A stretch of DNA of 14,680 nucleotides from the NCBI GenBank assembly GCA_009918425.1, contig RGEC01000029.1, forward strand, positions 1-14,680. Reading direction: 5' to 3'. Within the stretch, counting starts at the first letter, position 1. Every line of letters starts with the position of its first letter. Below the pieces are notes generated by a model. The model ran no database searches and was not told where the DNA came from. It was given only the letters and a program-made list of their open reading frames with translations. Below, piece after piece: positions 6,224-12,856 of this stretch. A program made the position numbers and the translations under genes. This DNA comes from Bacteroidota bacterium. GTDB lineage: Bacteria > Bacteroidota > Bacteroidia > NS11-12g > UBA955.

Positions 6224-6949
6224 TCACAGCCTACCAAACAGGCTCTTCAAACGCAGTTCCATTACGCCAAAGAGGGCTTCCCTGAATATTTTGGTGCTCA
6301 TTTTGCTCACACCCAGGGTCCGGTCTGTGAAAATAATGGGAACTTCCTGAATGTTAAATCCTTTTTTCCAGGTCCTGAATTTCATTTCTATCTGAAATGC
6401 ATAGCCTTTGAATTTGATGCGGTCAAGTCCGATTTGCTCAAGCACTTTTCTGGAATAACAAACAAAACCTGCTGTTGAGTCTGCTACCCGCAATCCGGTT
6501 ACAATGCGCACATATTTACTGGCATAATAGCTCATCAAAACCCTGCCCATGGGCCAGTTCACTACATTTACCACTCCGCCTGCATAACGGCTTCCCACGG
6601 CCATGTCTGCGCCTTCGGCACAGGCAGTAACCAGTCTATTCAAATCATCCGGGTTGTGGCTGAAGTCGCAATCCATTTCGCAGATGTATTGATAATCTTT
6701 TTCAAGACACCATTTAAAACCGGCTATGTAAGCCGTGCCCAGCCCTGCCTTGCCTTTGCGCTTGAGCAGATGCAACCGGTCGCTGTATTCTGTTTGCAGC
6801 GTTTCTACCTGGTCTGAGGTGCCGTCAGGAGAATTGTCGTCCACTACCAGCAGATGAAAGGTGGGTTCAAGCCCCATTACCCTGTGCACCATGGCCTCGA
6901 TATTCTCGATTTCGTTGTATGTGGGTATGATGACAATGCGATCTGACAC
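6224..6949 (-). CDS. DPM1-like polyprenyl-phosphate mannosyltransferase (GT2)
   Basis: The 241-residue product MSDRIVIIPTYNEIENIEAM is a family 2 glycosyltransferase of the dolichol-phosphate mannose synthase type. The UDP/GDP-sugar fold starts with IIPTYNE (7-13). VVDDNSPDGT (35-44) is the DPM1 signature, EMDCDFSHNP (91-100) contains the metal-binding DxD (D93, D95), and VGSRYAGG follows. No C-terminal membrane segments are present, as in the soluble, membrane-associated subtype. The likely reaction is transfer of mannose (or another hexose) from a nucleotide sugar to polyprenyl phosphate at the inner face of the membrane. The acceptor pathway, perhaps protein O-glycosylation or envelope glycans, is inference. 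The start is GTG. A TAATTTCG -7 box ends eight bases before it, within a 33-bp divergent region shared with gmhB. Confidence 0.88.
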   Translation of the reverse strand: MSDRIVIIPTYNEIENIEAMVHRVMGLEPTFHLLVVDDNSPDGTSDQVETLQTEYSDRLHLLKRKGKAGLGTAYIAGFKWCLEKDYQYICEMDCDFSHNPDDLNRLVTACAEGADMAVGSRYAGGVVNVVNWPMGRVLMSYYASKYVRIVTGLRVADSTAGFVCYSRKVLEQIGLDRIKFKGYAFQIEMKFRTWKKGFNIQEVPIIFTDRTLGVSKMSTKIFREALFGVMELRLKSLFGRL

Positions 6950-6957
6950 GATTGCTG

Positions 6958-6965
6958 CGAAATTA
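6958..6965 (-). promoter_or_regulatory. -7 promoter element of the DPM1-like gene
   Basis: The minus strand reads TAATTTCG (7 of 8 to TAnnTTTG), followed by eight bases and the GTG start. It supports GTG at 6949 as the real start. It is separated by only two bases from the opposing element of gmhB. Confidence 0.55.
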
Positions 6966-6967
6966 CG

Positions 6968-6975
6968 TTATTTTG
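6968..6975 (+). promoter_or_regulatory. -7 promoter element of the GmhB-like gene
   Basis: TTATTTTG matches TAnnTTTG at 7 of 8 positions and lies seven bases before the ATG at 6983. It faces away from the element of the DPM1-like gene at 6958-6965. Each promoter's upstream half lies inside the other's transcribed region. Confidence 0.5.
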
Positions 6976-6982
6976 CAACCAA

Positions 6983-7483
6983 ATGCAGCATACTTCATTC
7001 AGACACTTTGAAAAGGCCATTTTTCTCGATAGAGACGGAGTGATTAATCACGATCCCGGAGACTATACTACTTCGCTTGCTGAGTTCAATGTGCTGCCCG
7101 GAACCATAGAAACTTTAAAAAAATGGTTTGATACCGGTTATGGACTTGTTGTTATTACCAATCAGGGCGGGCTGGATAAAGATTTGTATGATGAAAATGC
7201 TGTAATTGCTATGCATATGTATTTGCAGGGTTTATGCAATCTGCAGGGTTTTGCAATTGATGCATTTTATTATTGTGTTCATCATCCTGAAATTTCAGGA
7301 AAATGTCTTTGTCGCAAACCGGGCAGTTTAATGGTTGAAAAGGCACTACATCGATTTAATCTGAAACCGGAGAACTGCGTGATGATTGGCGACCGAGAGC
7401 GCGATGTGCTGGCAGCTGAAGGCGCCGGAGTAAAAGGAATACAAATTGAAGTAAACACAGGGTTGCAACAGGTTAACCTGTAA
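6983..7483 (+). CDS. gmhB: GmhB-like D,D-heptose 1,7-bisphosphate phosphatase (HAD family)
   Basis: The 166-residue product shows HAD motif I as FLDRDGV, with nucleophile Asp16 and acid/base Asp18, motif II as VITNQGG (Thr59), Lys112 in CRKPG, and motif III as IGDRERD (Asp137). The Cys98-x-His100 ... Cys108-x-Cys110 arrangement is the zinc loop of GmhB and of the HisB N-terminal domain. GmhB removes the 7-phosphate of heptose bisphosphate on the way to ADP- or GDP-heptose for LPS core or other glycans. No histidine-pathway or heptose-pathway neighbour is present, so histidinol-phosphatase activity is possible but less likely. The stop codon is one base from the stop of the converging M23 gene. 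The start is set by the -7 box seven bases upstream. Confidence 0.82.
   Translation: MQHTSFRHFEKAIFLDRDGVINHDPGDYTTSLAEFNVLPGTIETLKKWFDTGYGLVVITNQGGLDKDLYDENAVIAMHMYLQGLCNLQGFAIDAFYYCVHHPEISGKCLCRKPGSLMVEKALHRFNLKPENCVMIGDRERDVLAAEGAGVKGIQIEVNTGLQQVNL
7469..7480. repeat. 12-bp perfect palindrome at the convergent gene ends
   Basis: CAGGTTAACCTG is its own reverse complement and forms the last four sense codons of the GmhB-like gene, directly before its TAA. It is short and has no T-run, so I do not call it a terminator. It may be chance. Confidence 0.35.
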
Positions 7484-7484
7484 T

Positions 7485-8285
7485 CTATCTTCTTCTCCGA
7501 TAGCCTGAACCTCTTCTATATGAAGATTTTCTGTAATAACCTCTGTAGCCTCGGCGGTAGTATGAGCGATAAACCGGCATGGCAGTAGTGGCAAAGCTCT
7601 TGGATGTGAAAACCAGGGTGTCTTGAAGTAAGCTGTCATTTTTGAAATCAATAAGCATTTGGGGGTTAAAGGCTTTACCCAAAATACGAGTTTCAAAATG
7701 CAGATGAGGGCCTGTGCTATGCCCTGTGCTGCCACCCAATCCAAGGGTTTGACCTGCGTTTACCAGATCACCGGGATTCACGAGTCTACTACTCAGATGT
7801 CCATATAGCGTTTCAAGCCCATTGTGATGTCTTACAACCACACAATTTCCATAACCATAGTACCAGCGACTCATTCTCACCACACCGTCAAACGTGCTTA
7901 CAATGGTGTCTCCAGTGGTGAGGCTGATGTCCACACCGGTGTGCATCCGTCCCCAGCGTGCCCCGAAAGGCGAAGTCATAATGCCCAGATAAGGCAGTGC
8001 AAAACCGCAATCGGCATCTAAAACCTGTAATTTTAATGAGCCGGAAATTGTGTCGAAGTTAAAACGGTATGGGTCAACGTTTGCAGTGTCCCAATATGCA
8101 TATAGGTCTAAAATAGGTGAGAATTTGGGAATAAAAGCAAGCGTACTTAAATGAGAAGAAGTATCCAGCCTGTCGGAGTCATGGTTGTTTAAAATTCCGG
8201 AAGGAAGCGCATGAAGATGATTGCTTAAAAATAATATCCCAAAAATCAGGCATATTTTAAGAAGCAGTGAGTGCCTTTTTAGCAT
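7485..8285 (-). CDS. M23-family metallopeptidase with a Tyr/Arg-rich tail
   Basis: The 266-residue product begins MLKRHSLLLKICLIFGILFL, a clear signal peptide with cleavage probably near residue 26 (LHA). The M23 (LytM/lysostaphin-like) domain covers about 100-212: MTSPFGARWGRMHTGVDIS with zinc ligands His115 and Asp119, YGHLSS with His163, and PHLHFE with His194 and His196. All active-site residues are present, so it should cleave peptidoglycan peptide cross-links in the periplasm. Residues 238-266 form an unusual tail with 11 Arg, 1 Lys, 8 Tyr and no acidic residue. The ATG lies 29 bases inside the end of ribF, which suggests translational coupling. The frame is open further upstream to 8360, but only the 8285 start gives a signal peptide at the N-terminus. 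Confidence 0.9.
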   Translation of the reverse strand: MLKRHSLLLKICLIFGILFLSNHLHALPSGILNNHDSDRLDTSSHLSTLAFIPKFSPILDLYAYWDTANVDPYRFNFDTISGSLKLQVLDADCGFALPYLGIMTSPFGARWGRMHTGVDISLTTGDTIVSTFDGVVRMSRWYYGYGNCVVVRHHNGLETLYGHLSSRLVNPGDLVNAGQTLGLGGSTGHSTGPHLHFETRILGKAFNPQMLIDFKNDSLLQDTLVFTSKSFATTAMPVYRSYYRRGYRGYYRKSSYRRGSGYRRRR

Positions 8286-9189
8286 CTTCACAGTCCCGGG
8301 CAATCTGTATTTTGAGTTCTTCAAGATTATCAAAGGTGTGTTCCGGTCTGAGATGAGCAATCATCTCAATACGGATTGCAATTTCGTAAATATCGGAGGA
8401 AAAACCAAACAAATGCGCTTCAATACTAAAACCTTTACCGGGGATAGTAGGGTTAAAGCCAATGTTCATGGCTCCATCAAATATGCCGGAAGGCAAATGC
8501 GCTCTTACCGCATAAACTCCGGTTGCAGGTATAAGTTTGTAAGCGTCTTCAACAGCTATGTTGGCTGTGGGGAAACCCAGTGTTCGACCCAGTTTCCGTC
8601 CGTGAATTACTTTTCCTGATAAGGTGTACGGACGTCCCAAAAGCTGATTGGCCTGTAATAGATCTCCGGACAAAAGTGCTTTTCGGATACGGGTGCTGGA
8701 TACAGCAATATGGTCAATTTCACCGGCCGGAATTTCTTTAACCTTAAAATTGAAAATTTCACCATATTGCAACAAATCAGAAAAACTGCCTTCACGGTTT
8801 TTCCCAAAACGGTGATCGTATCCAACTATCATGGTGGTGATTTTTAATCTGTCAACCAGTACACTTCTTACAAAATCCATCGGGCTTAATGCGGCTACCT
8901 CCGAAGTGAATGGTAATATTAGCATGTGGTTAATTCCGCAAGCTTCTACCTGACGGATTTTTTCATCCATACTGCAGAGCATGCGCAGGTCATTGTCATC
9001 AGGGTAAAGCACCAGTCGGGGATGAGGGAAAAAAGTAAGCAACATGCTATCCATTCCGGTGTTTTGTGCCTCATTTACAACATTTTCGAGCACTTTTACA
9101 TGACCCAGGTGCACCCCATCGAAGGTGCCCTGTGTGAGTACAAGACCTTTAAAGTGTGGTATTTCATCGAGGCTGTGGTAAACCTGCAT
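8257..9189 (-). CDS. ribF: Bifunctional riboflavin kinase/FMN adenylyltransferase
   Basis: The 310-residue product has the adenylyltransferase (FAD synthetase) module first: TQGTFDGVHLGH (19-30), GYDHRFGK (123-130) and VSSTRIR (163-169). The flavokinase module follows: SGKVIHGRKLGRTLGFPTAN (191-210), ATGVYAVRA (222-230) and MNIGFNPT (241-248). It phosphorylates riboflavin to FMN and adenylates FMN to FAD in the cytoplasm. Length and both modules are complete. The ATG at 9189 is preceded after eight bases by a GAAATTTG -7-like box. The C-terminal codons overlap the start of the M23 peptidase gene, and the two are probably one transcript. Its start is divergent from porQ, with 103 bases between. 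Confidence 0.95.
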   Translation of the reverse strand: MQVYHSLDEIPHFKGLVLTQGTFDGVHLGHVKVLENVVNEAQNTGMDSMLLTFFPHPRLVLYPDDNDLRMLCSMDEKIRQVEACGINHMLILPFTSEVAALSPMDFVRSVLVDRLKITTMIVGYDHRFGKNREGSFSDLLQYGEIFNFKVKEIPAGEIDHIAVSSTRIRKALLSGDLLQANQLLGRPYTLSGKVIHGRKLGRTLGFPTANIAVEDAYKLIPATGVYAVRAHLPSGIFDGAMNIGFNPTIPGKGFSIEAHLFGFSSDIYEIAIRIEMIAHLRPEHTFDNLEELKIQIARDCEDAKKALTAS

Positions 9190-9197
9190 TAGATCTG

Positions 9198-9205
9198 CAA
9201 ATTTC
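9198..9205 (-). promoter_or_regulatory. -7 promoter element of ribF
   Basis: The minus strand reads GAAATTTG, 7 of 8 to TAnnTTTG, and is followed by CAGATCTA and ATG. The eight-base spacing to the start is the same as at several other genes in the window. I see no TTG at a fitting -33 distance, and no FMN riboswitch-like sequence in this short intergenic region. Confidence 0.45.
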
Positions 9206-9275
9206 GGCTAAAACAGACAAGCGTAAAATTATATATTGTTCACAACAGGCATGGTATTTTCCACCTAACCTTTGA

Positions 9276-9283
9276 TACCTTTG
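9276..9283 (+). promoter_or_regulatory. -7 promoter element of porQ
   Basis: TACCTTTG is a full match to TAnnTTTG, nine bases before the ATG at 9293. A TTG codon at 9272 in the same frame overlaps this box, so it is unlikely to be the start. The box therefore decides the start at 9293. Confidence 0.6.
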
Positions 9284-9292
9284 CGGTACAAC

Positions 9293-10339
9293 ATGCGATT
9301 TTTTACCGCCACTATACTGTTTATTGTTTTAAATGGCAATGCATTGGCACAGTTGGGAGGAAATGGGATATACCGAATTCTGCTGCAGCCTGTGGGCGCG
9401 CGCGAAGCAGCATGGGGAGGATATTGCAACGCATTCATGGACAAGGATGTTACGTTATTTGCACGCAACCCGGCTTTGCTTAATGAACAAATGAATTTGC
9501 GGAGTGCTCTCAATTTCAATACCCATCTTAAAGGCGTTTGGACAGGCAACGCCACGTTTGCCAAAAACCTAAAACAAGGTACAGGTGGCATGCAAATTTC
9601 TTTTATTGACTACGGCTTAATGGATGCCTACGATGAGGGTGGTAATCCTGAAGGTAAAATTCCGGCTAATGAAACATCCGTAACATTAGGTTATGCCAAA
9701 CAAATAAAACCACGACTTTACGCAGGTAGCAATATTAAATTTGTATACAGTATACTCGGACCTTATATCTCAACGGGTGCTGCGCTGGACGCAGGATTGG
9801 TCTTCAAAAGCAAAGACAGCCTCTTAACGGCCTCTGCCGTTGTAAGAAATGCCGGTATTCAGTTATTGGCTTACACTCCGGGTATGCGCGAACCACTGCC
9901 ATTGTCTGCAGAACTGGGAGTTAACTTTAAGCCTCGTTACATGCCTTTCAGATTCAATATTGTAGCACACAATCTGCAAAAACCTGATTTGACATATACT
10001 CAGTTTCTGCGAAGTAATGCAATAGATCTTAGTGGCCAACCGGCTGTTGCTAAAGCGGCTCCTTTAGGCGATAAGATATTTAGGCACTTTACATTTGGCA
10101 CAGAACTTCTGCTGGGAAAAAACTTTGGTATACTGTTCGGATATAATCATCAGCGCAGAAAAGAAATGGCCCCTGATATACGGCCGGGTGTGGCCGGTTA
10201 CAGCTGGGGTCTGCAGTTTCGCATCAGCAGAATACAGATAACCTATGCCAGCATGGCCTATTTCCCCGGTTTTAATGCCAATTTATTTACATTCAGTGCC
10301 TCACCGGGTGATTTTATGGTTAAAAAGCAAAAACCTTGA
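9293..10339 (+). CDS. porQ: Type IX secretion system protein PorQ
   Basis: The 348-residue product has a signal peptide, MRFFTATILFIVLNGNALAQ, with cleavage probably after ALA. The mature part is a PorV/PorQ-type (FadL-like) outer-membrane beta-barrel. PorQ-like blocks are VGAREAAWGG with ARNPALLNE near the start, TGGMQISFIDYGLMDAYDE, GMREPLPLSAELGV, FGYNHQRRKEM, and near the end YSWGLQFRISRIQITYASMA. In the T9SS, PorQ belongs to the cell-surface attachment complex with PorU, PorV and PorZ, which removes the C-terminal sorting signal and anchors cargo. Its presence predicts a T9SS elsewhere in this genome. The stop TGA overlaps the TTG start of cmk by four bases. PorV-type paralogues are the main alternative, but the Gln-Arg-Arg-Lys block and the cmk linkage favour PorQ. 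Confidence 0.88.
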   Translation: MRFFTATILFIVLNGNALAQLGGNGIYRILLQPVGAREAAWGGYCNAFMDKDVTLFARNPALLNEQMNLRSALNFNTHLKGVWTGNATFAKNLKQGTGGMQISFIDYGLMDAYDEGGNPEGKIPANETSVTLGYAKQIKPRLYAGSNIKFVYSILGPYISTGAALDAGLVFKSKDSLLTASAVVRNAGIQLLAYTPGMREPLPLSAELGVNFKPRYMPFRFNIVAHNLQKPDLTYTQFLRSNAIDLSGQPAVAKAAPLGDKIFRHFTFGTELLLGKNFGILFGYNHQRRKEMAPDIRPGVAGYSWGLQFRISRIQITYASMAYFPGFNANLFTFSASPGDFMVKKQKP

Positions 10340-11022
10340 AACGCATTAACATTGCTATAGACGGCCACAGCAGCTGCGGAAAAGGTACGCTTGCCAAACA
10401 GCTTGCCTCCGCGCTGGGTTATAAATTTATTGACAGTGGTGCCATGTACAGGGCCGTTACCTTGTATGTTCTCAGAATGGATGTTGACCCGGAGAACGAT
10501 GATGCCGTCCATTCCGTTTTGCCGCAGATTAGCATTGATTTTGTCGTTAATAATGCCACAGGACGCAGTGATGTGTGTTTGAATGGGGAGAATGTAGAAA
10601 AGGAAATCAGAACGCTCCGTATTGCAAATTCTGTGAGTCAGATAGCCAGAATTCCTTCCGTGAGACGCTTCCTGGTTATGTTGCAACAAAAAATGGGTGC
10701 TGACAAGGGTGTGGTGATGGATGGCAGGGATATAGGAACCGTTGTTTTTCCGGATGCTGAACTCAAAATTTTCATGACTGCCAATCCCGAGGTTCGTGCG
10801 CTGAGAAGGTTTAATGAACTTACTGAAAATGGCATAAAAACTACTTATGAAGAAGTTTTGGCCAACCTAAAACAGCGAGACCATATCGACAGCAGCCGAA
10901 GCGATAGCCCACTGACTATGACATCTGATTACAGATTGCTGGATAATTCGGATTTGAGCAGAGAGGAACAATTTTCACAGGCTTTGAAGTGGGTAGAGGA
11001 AGCTTTGGGAAACAAAATCTGA
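10336..11022 (+). CDS. cmk: Cytidylate (CMP/dCMP) kinase
   Basis: The 228-residue product MKRINIAIDGHSSCGKGTLA has a P-loop at GHSSCGKGT (10-18), the CMP kinase block FIDSGAMYRA (31-40), MDGRDIGTVVFPDA (128-141) and the lid/substrate loop RDHIDSSRSDSPL (181-193). It phosphorylates CMP and dCMP to the diphosphates using ATP. The start is TTG at 10336. The four bases TTGA serve as start for cmk and stop for porQ, and the next upstream in-frame ATG would not fit the family. There is no -7 box between the two genes, so cmk depends on the porQ transcript and probably on coupled translation. A porQ-cmk order is, as I recall, found in other Bacteroidota such as Porphyromonas; I could not verify this here. 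Confidence 0.95.
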   Translation: MKRINIAIDGHSSCGKGTLAKQLASALGYKFIDSGAMYRAVTLYVLRMDVDPENDDAVHSVLPQISIDFVVNNATGRSDVCLNGENVEKEIRTLRIANSVSQIARIPSVRRFLVMLQQKMGADKGVVMDGRDIGTVVFPDAELKIFMTANPEVRALRRFNELTENGIKTTYEEVLANLKQRDHIDSSRSDSPLTMTSDYRLLDNSDLSREEQFSQALKWVEEALGNKI

Positions 11023-11072
11023 TGAACATTCAAGGTTTAATTACCTGAAGAACAGCGCCTGCCTTGTTGCCT

Positions 11073-12734
11073 TTAACCTCGTGCAAATAGTAAACTTTTC
11101 TTTATTTCAAGTGACGGATCAAATTCAAATGCTCCTACATTGGTCTGTGACTTTCTGGCTTTGCCATAATAATCTGCTTGTGGGGTATTAGAATATGGCT
11201 TGCCTATCAGTTTGAAATTCATGTTGGGCGGACCCGGCACCAGTTCGTTGAAATTGCCATTCATAACCAGATTAATAGTTCCCGGCAATCCTGTATTTAC
11301 TGTATCTGCAGCCACTTTATTGCTGAATGCATAATTCCAGAGATTCCCTTTTAAATCAATCACATTAGCAGAAGGGTGAAGCGGTGCAAATAAGGATAAA
11401 TAGCCCCTGAGATTGGGATAGTTTTGCTTGTCAATACAAAATATGTTGTTGTATATCTGAATATTGGAAAGACTGCTGTACGTATTCAATACTGGGTTGT
11501 AGTATGGAAACTGGGTGTTGATTACGGACTGCTGGGAACTGGTAGTTCCTACAAAACCAATAGACGTATTGTTATAAAAAAATACATTTTTAATGCAGTT
11601 TACGCCAATTATTTGTGTGCTGCCTTCCCATAAATCCATGGCTGCACCAACATTTTGAAATACATTGTTAAAAATAAAGATACTGTCAATCGTTTTAATG
11701 AATTCGGTAAAATTGCCGGATACGATACATTTAATACTGCAATTTTCAAATGTTCCACCTAATATACTATTGTGGCAGGAACCTTCATTTGCCAACAGTA
11801 TTCCCGGAGGTGTTCTTTTGGTACCGGTATCTGCCGGACAAGTCTTCCAATAGAGATTTTTACCGATGTTGGTATTGTAGACATGGTTATTTCTGAAAAT
11901 GATATTCTTGCTGTTTTCATTATAATAATTAACAGAATTGTCAAATAGGCTGTTGCTGTAAGCTTCCCCGTTGATTGAATTTTGGTAGTTTAAACCTTCC
12001 CCGCGGCTTTGACCAACCTTGCAGTGGTGAACCCGGAAATTACTGCAGCCGAGCAGTTTTAGTCCTGATGGCCACTGACAGGGTGAAGTCAGTTTCTCAT
12101 TACCGTATTGGGCCGACCGCATTACTTCACAATTCCCTATGTCGATATTTTCGCCATTTTTTATAAGTATACCAAAACTGCCAACACTGTCTGTGCGAAC
12201 GTTTTCAATTTTAATGTCGTGGCAATGTCTTTCTGCTTCACCCGCCATTAGCAGCCCCAATAGTTTACCTTTTCTGAGGGTTATATTCTTAACATAAATG
12301 TGATCACCGCGTAAATAAAGTAGGTGATTAGAGGCGGCACTGTCAGCAGGTCCGCGTATGACAACATCACCAATGCCTTCTACACTCACATTTTTATACA
12401 CATCTCCTTTCTTCCAGTCACCCAGATATTGCGAAAATCCAACCGGTGCTATGTAAGTGCCCGGTAAAAGTATTATCAAACCATATGCGTGACCGTTGCG
12501 CACACCTGTTGTTCCGAATGGCAGCAAAGAGAGGGCTTTGGCAAATGATTTTACGGGATTTTTTAAAGATCCTGTTTGATTGTCATCGCCTGACGCAGAC
12601 ATGTATATAGTGTCGGTAATAGGATGATCGGCATCATTTATAACCGGACTTTTAATGGCAAATTGAGCTGCTGAAACATTAATTATTAAAAGTAGTAATG
12701 TAAATAGCAGGACGAAGCGTTGTTTAACTTTCAT
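11073..12734 (-). CDS. Secreted right-handed beta-helix repeat protein
   Basis: The 553-residue product has a signal peptide (MKVKQRFVLLFTLLLLIINV, cleavage near SAAQ). YMSASGDDNQTGSLKNPVKS near residue 43 is the entry typical of DUF1565/parallel beta-helix proteins. Many short rungs follow, such as HIYVKNITLRKGK, CHDIKIENVRTDS, NIDIGNCEVMRSAQ, NIIFRNNHVYN and IFIFNNVFQNVG. The end, DYYGKARKSQTNVGAFEFD, resembles the closing segment of beta-helix proteins of the choice-of-anchor Q kind. Such folds bind or cleave polysaccharides, but I see no assignable catalytic triad, so enzyme activity is open. No typical T9SS C-terminal sorting domain is visible after the helix. It converges on cmk with 50 bases between the stops and is divergent from tpiA. 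Confidence 0.8.
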   Translation of the reverse strand: MKVKQRFVLLFTLLLLIINVSAAQFAIKSPVINDADHPITDTIYMSASGDDNQTGSLKNPVKSFAKALSLLPFGTTGVRNGHAYGLIILLPGTYIAPVGFSQYLGDWKKGDVYKNVSVEGIGDVVIRGPADSAASNHLLYLRGDHIYVKNITLRKGKLLGLLMAGEAERHCHDIKIENVRTDSVGSFGILIKNGENIDIGNCEVMRSAQYGNEKLTSPCQWPSGLKLLGCSNFRVHHCKVGQSRGEGLNYQNSINGEAYSNSLFDNSVNYYNENSKNIIFRNNHVYNTNIGKNLYWKTCPADTGTKRTPPGILLANEGSCHNSILGGTFENCSIKCIVSGNFTEFIKTIDSIFIFNNVFQNVGAAMDLWEGSTQIIGVNCIKNVFFYNNTSIGFVGTTSSQQSVINTQFPYYNPVLNTYSSLSNIQIYNNIFCIDKQNYPNLRGYLSLFAPLHPSANVIDLKGNLWNYAFSNKVAADTVNTGLPGTINLVMNGNFNELVPGPPNMNFKLIGKPYSNTPQADYYGKARKSQTNVGAFEFDPSLEIKKSLLFARG

Positions 12735-12795
12735 TATTCACGAATAACTGAAAAAATGAATGAATTTCCAAATAACCGGGTTTGATATAATTCAG

Positions 12796-12827
12796 CTGAA
12801 ATTTTCCCTGAGCTGATTTCAGTTTTT
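12796..12827 (+). other. Hairpin followed by T-run upstream of tpiA
   Basis: CTGAAAT (12796-12802) pairs with ATTTCAG (12816-12822) across a 13-base loop, and TTTTT follows. It has the form of a weak terminator on the plus strand, yet no plus-strand gene ends here. The nearest upstream gene is on the other strand. It lies just before the tpiA -7 box, so it is not part of the tpiA mRNA if that box is used. Confidence 0.3.
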
Positions 12828-12840
12828 CGTGTTAATTGAT

Positions 12841-12848
12841 GAACTTTG
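12841..12848 (+). promoter_or_regulatory. -7 promoter element of tpiA
   Basis: GAACTTTG, 7 of 8 to TAnnTTTG, is followed by CAGCCGCA and the ATG at 12857, again eight bases. In-frame TTG and ATG codons at 12836 and 12839 overlap or precede the box and are therefore unlikely starts. Confidence 0.5.
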
Positions 12849-12856
12849 CAGCCGCA

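Noticed and set aside
9190..9292. FMN riboswitch upstream of ribF
   Set aside because: The region is about 100 bases, shared by two divergent genes, with the ribF -7 box eight bases from its start. There is no room for the aptamer.
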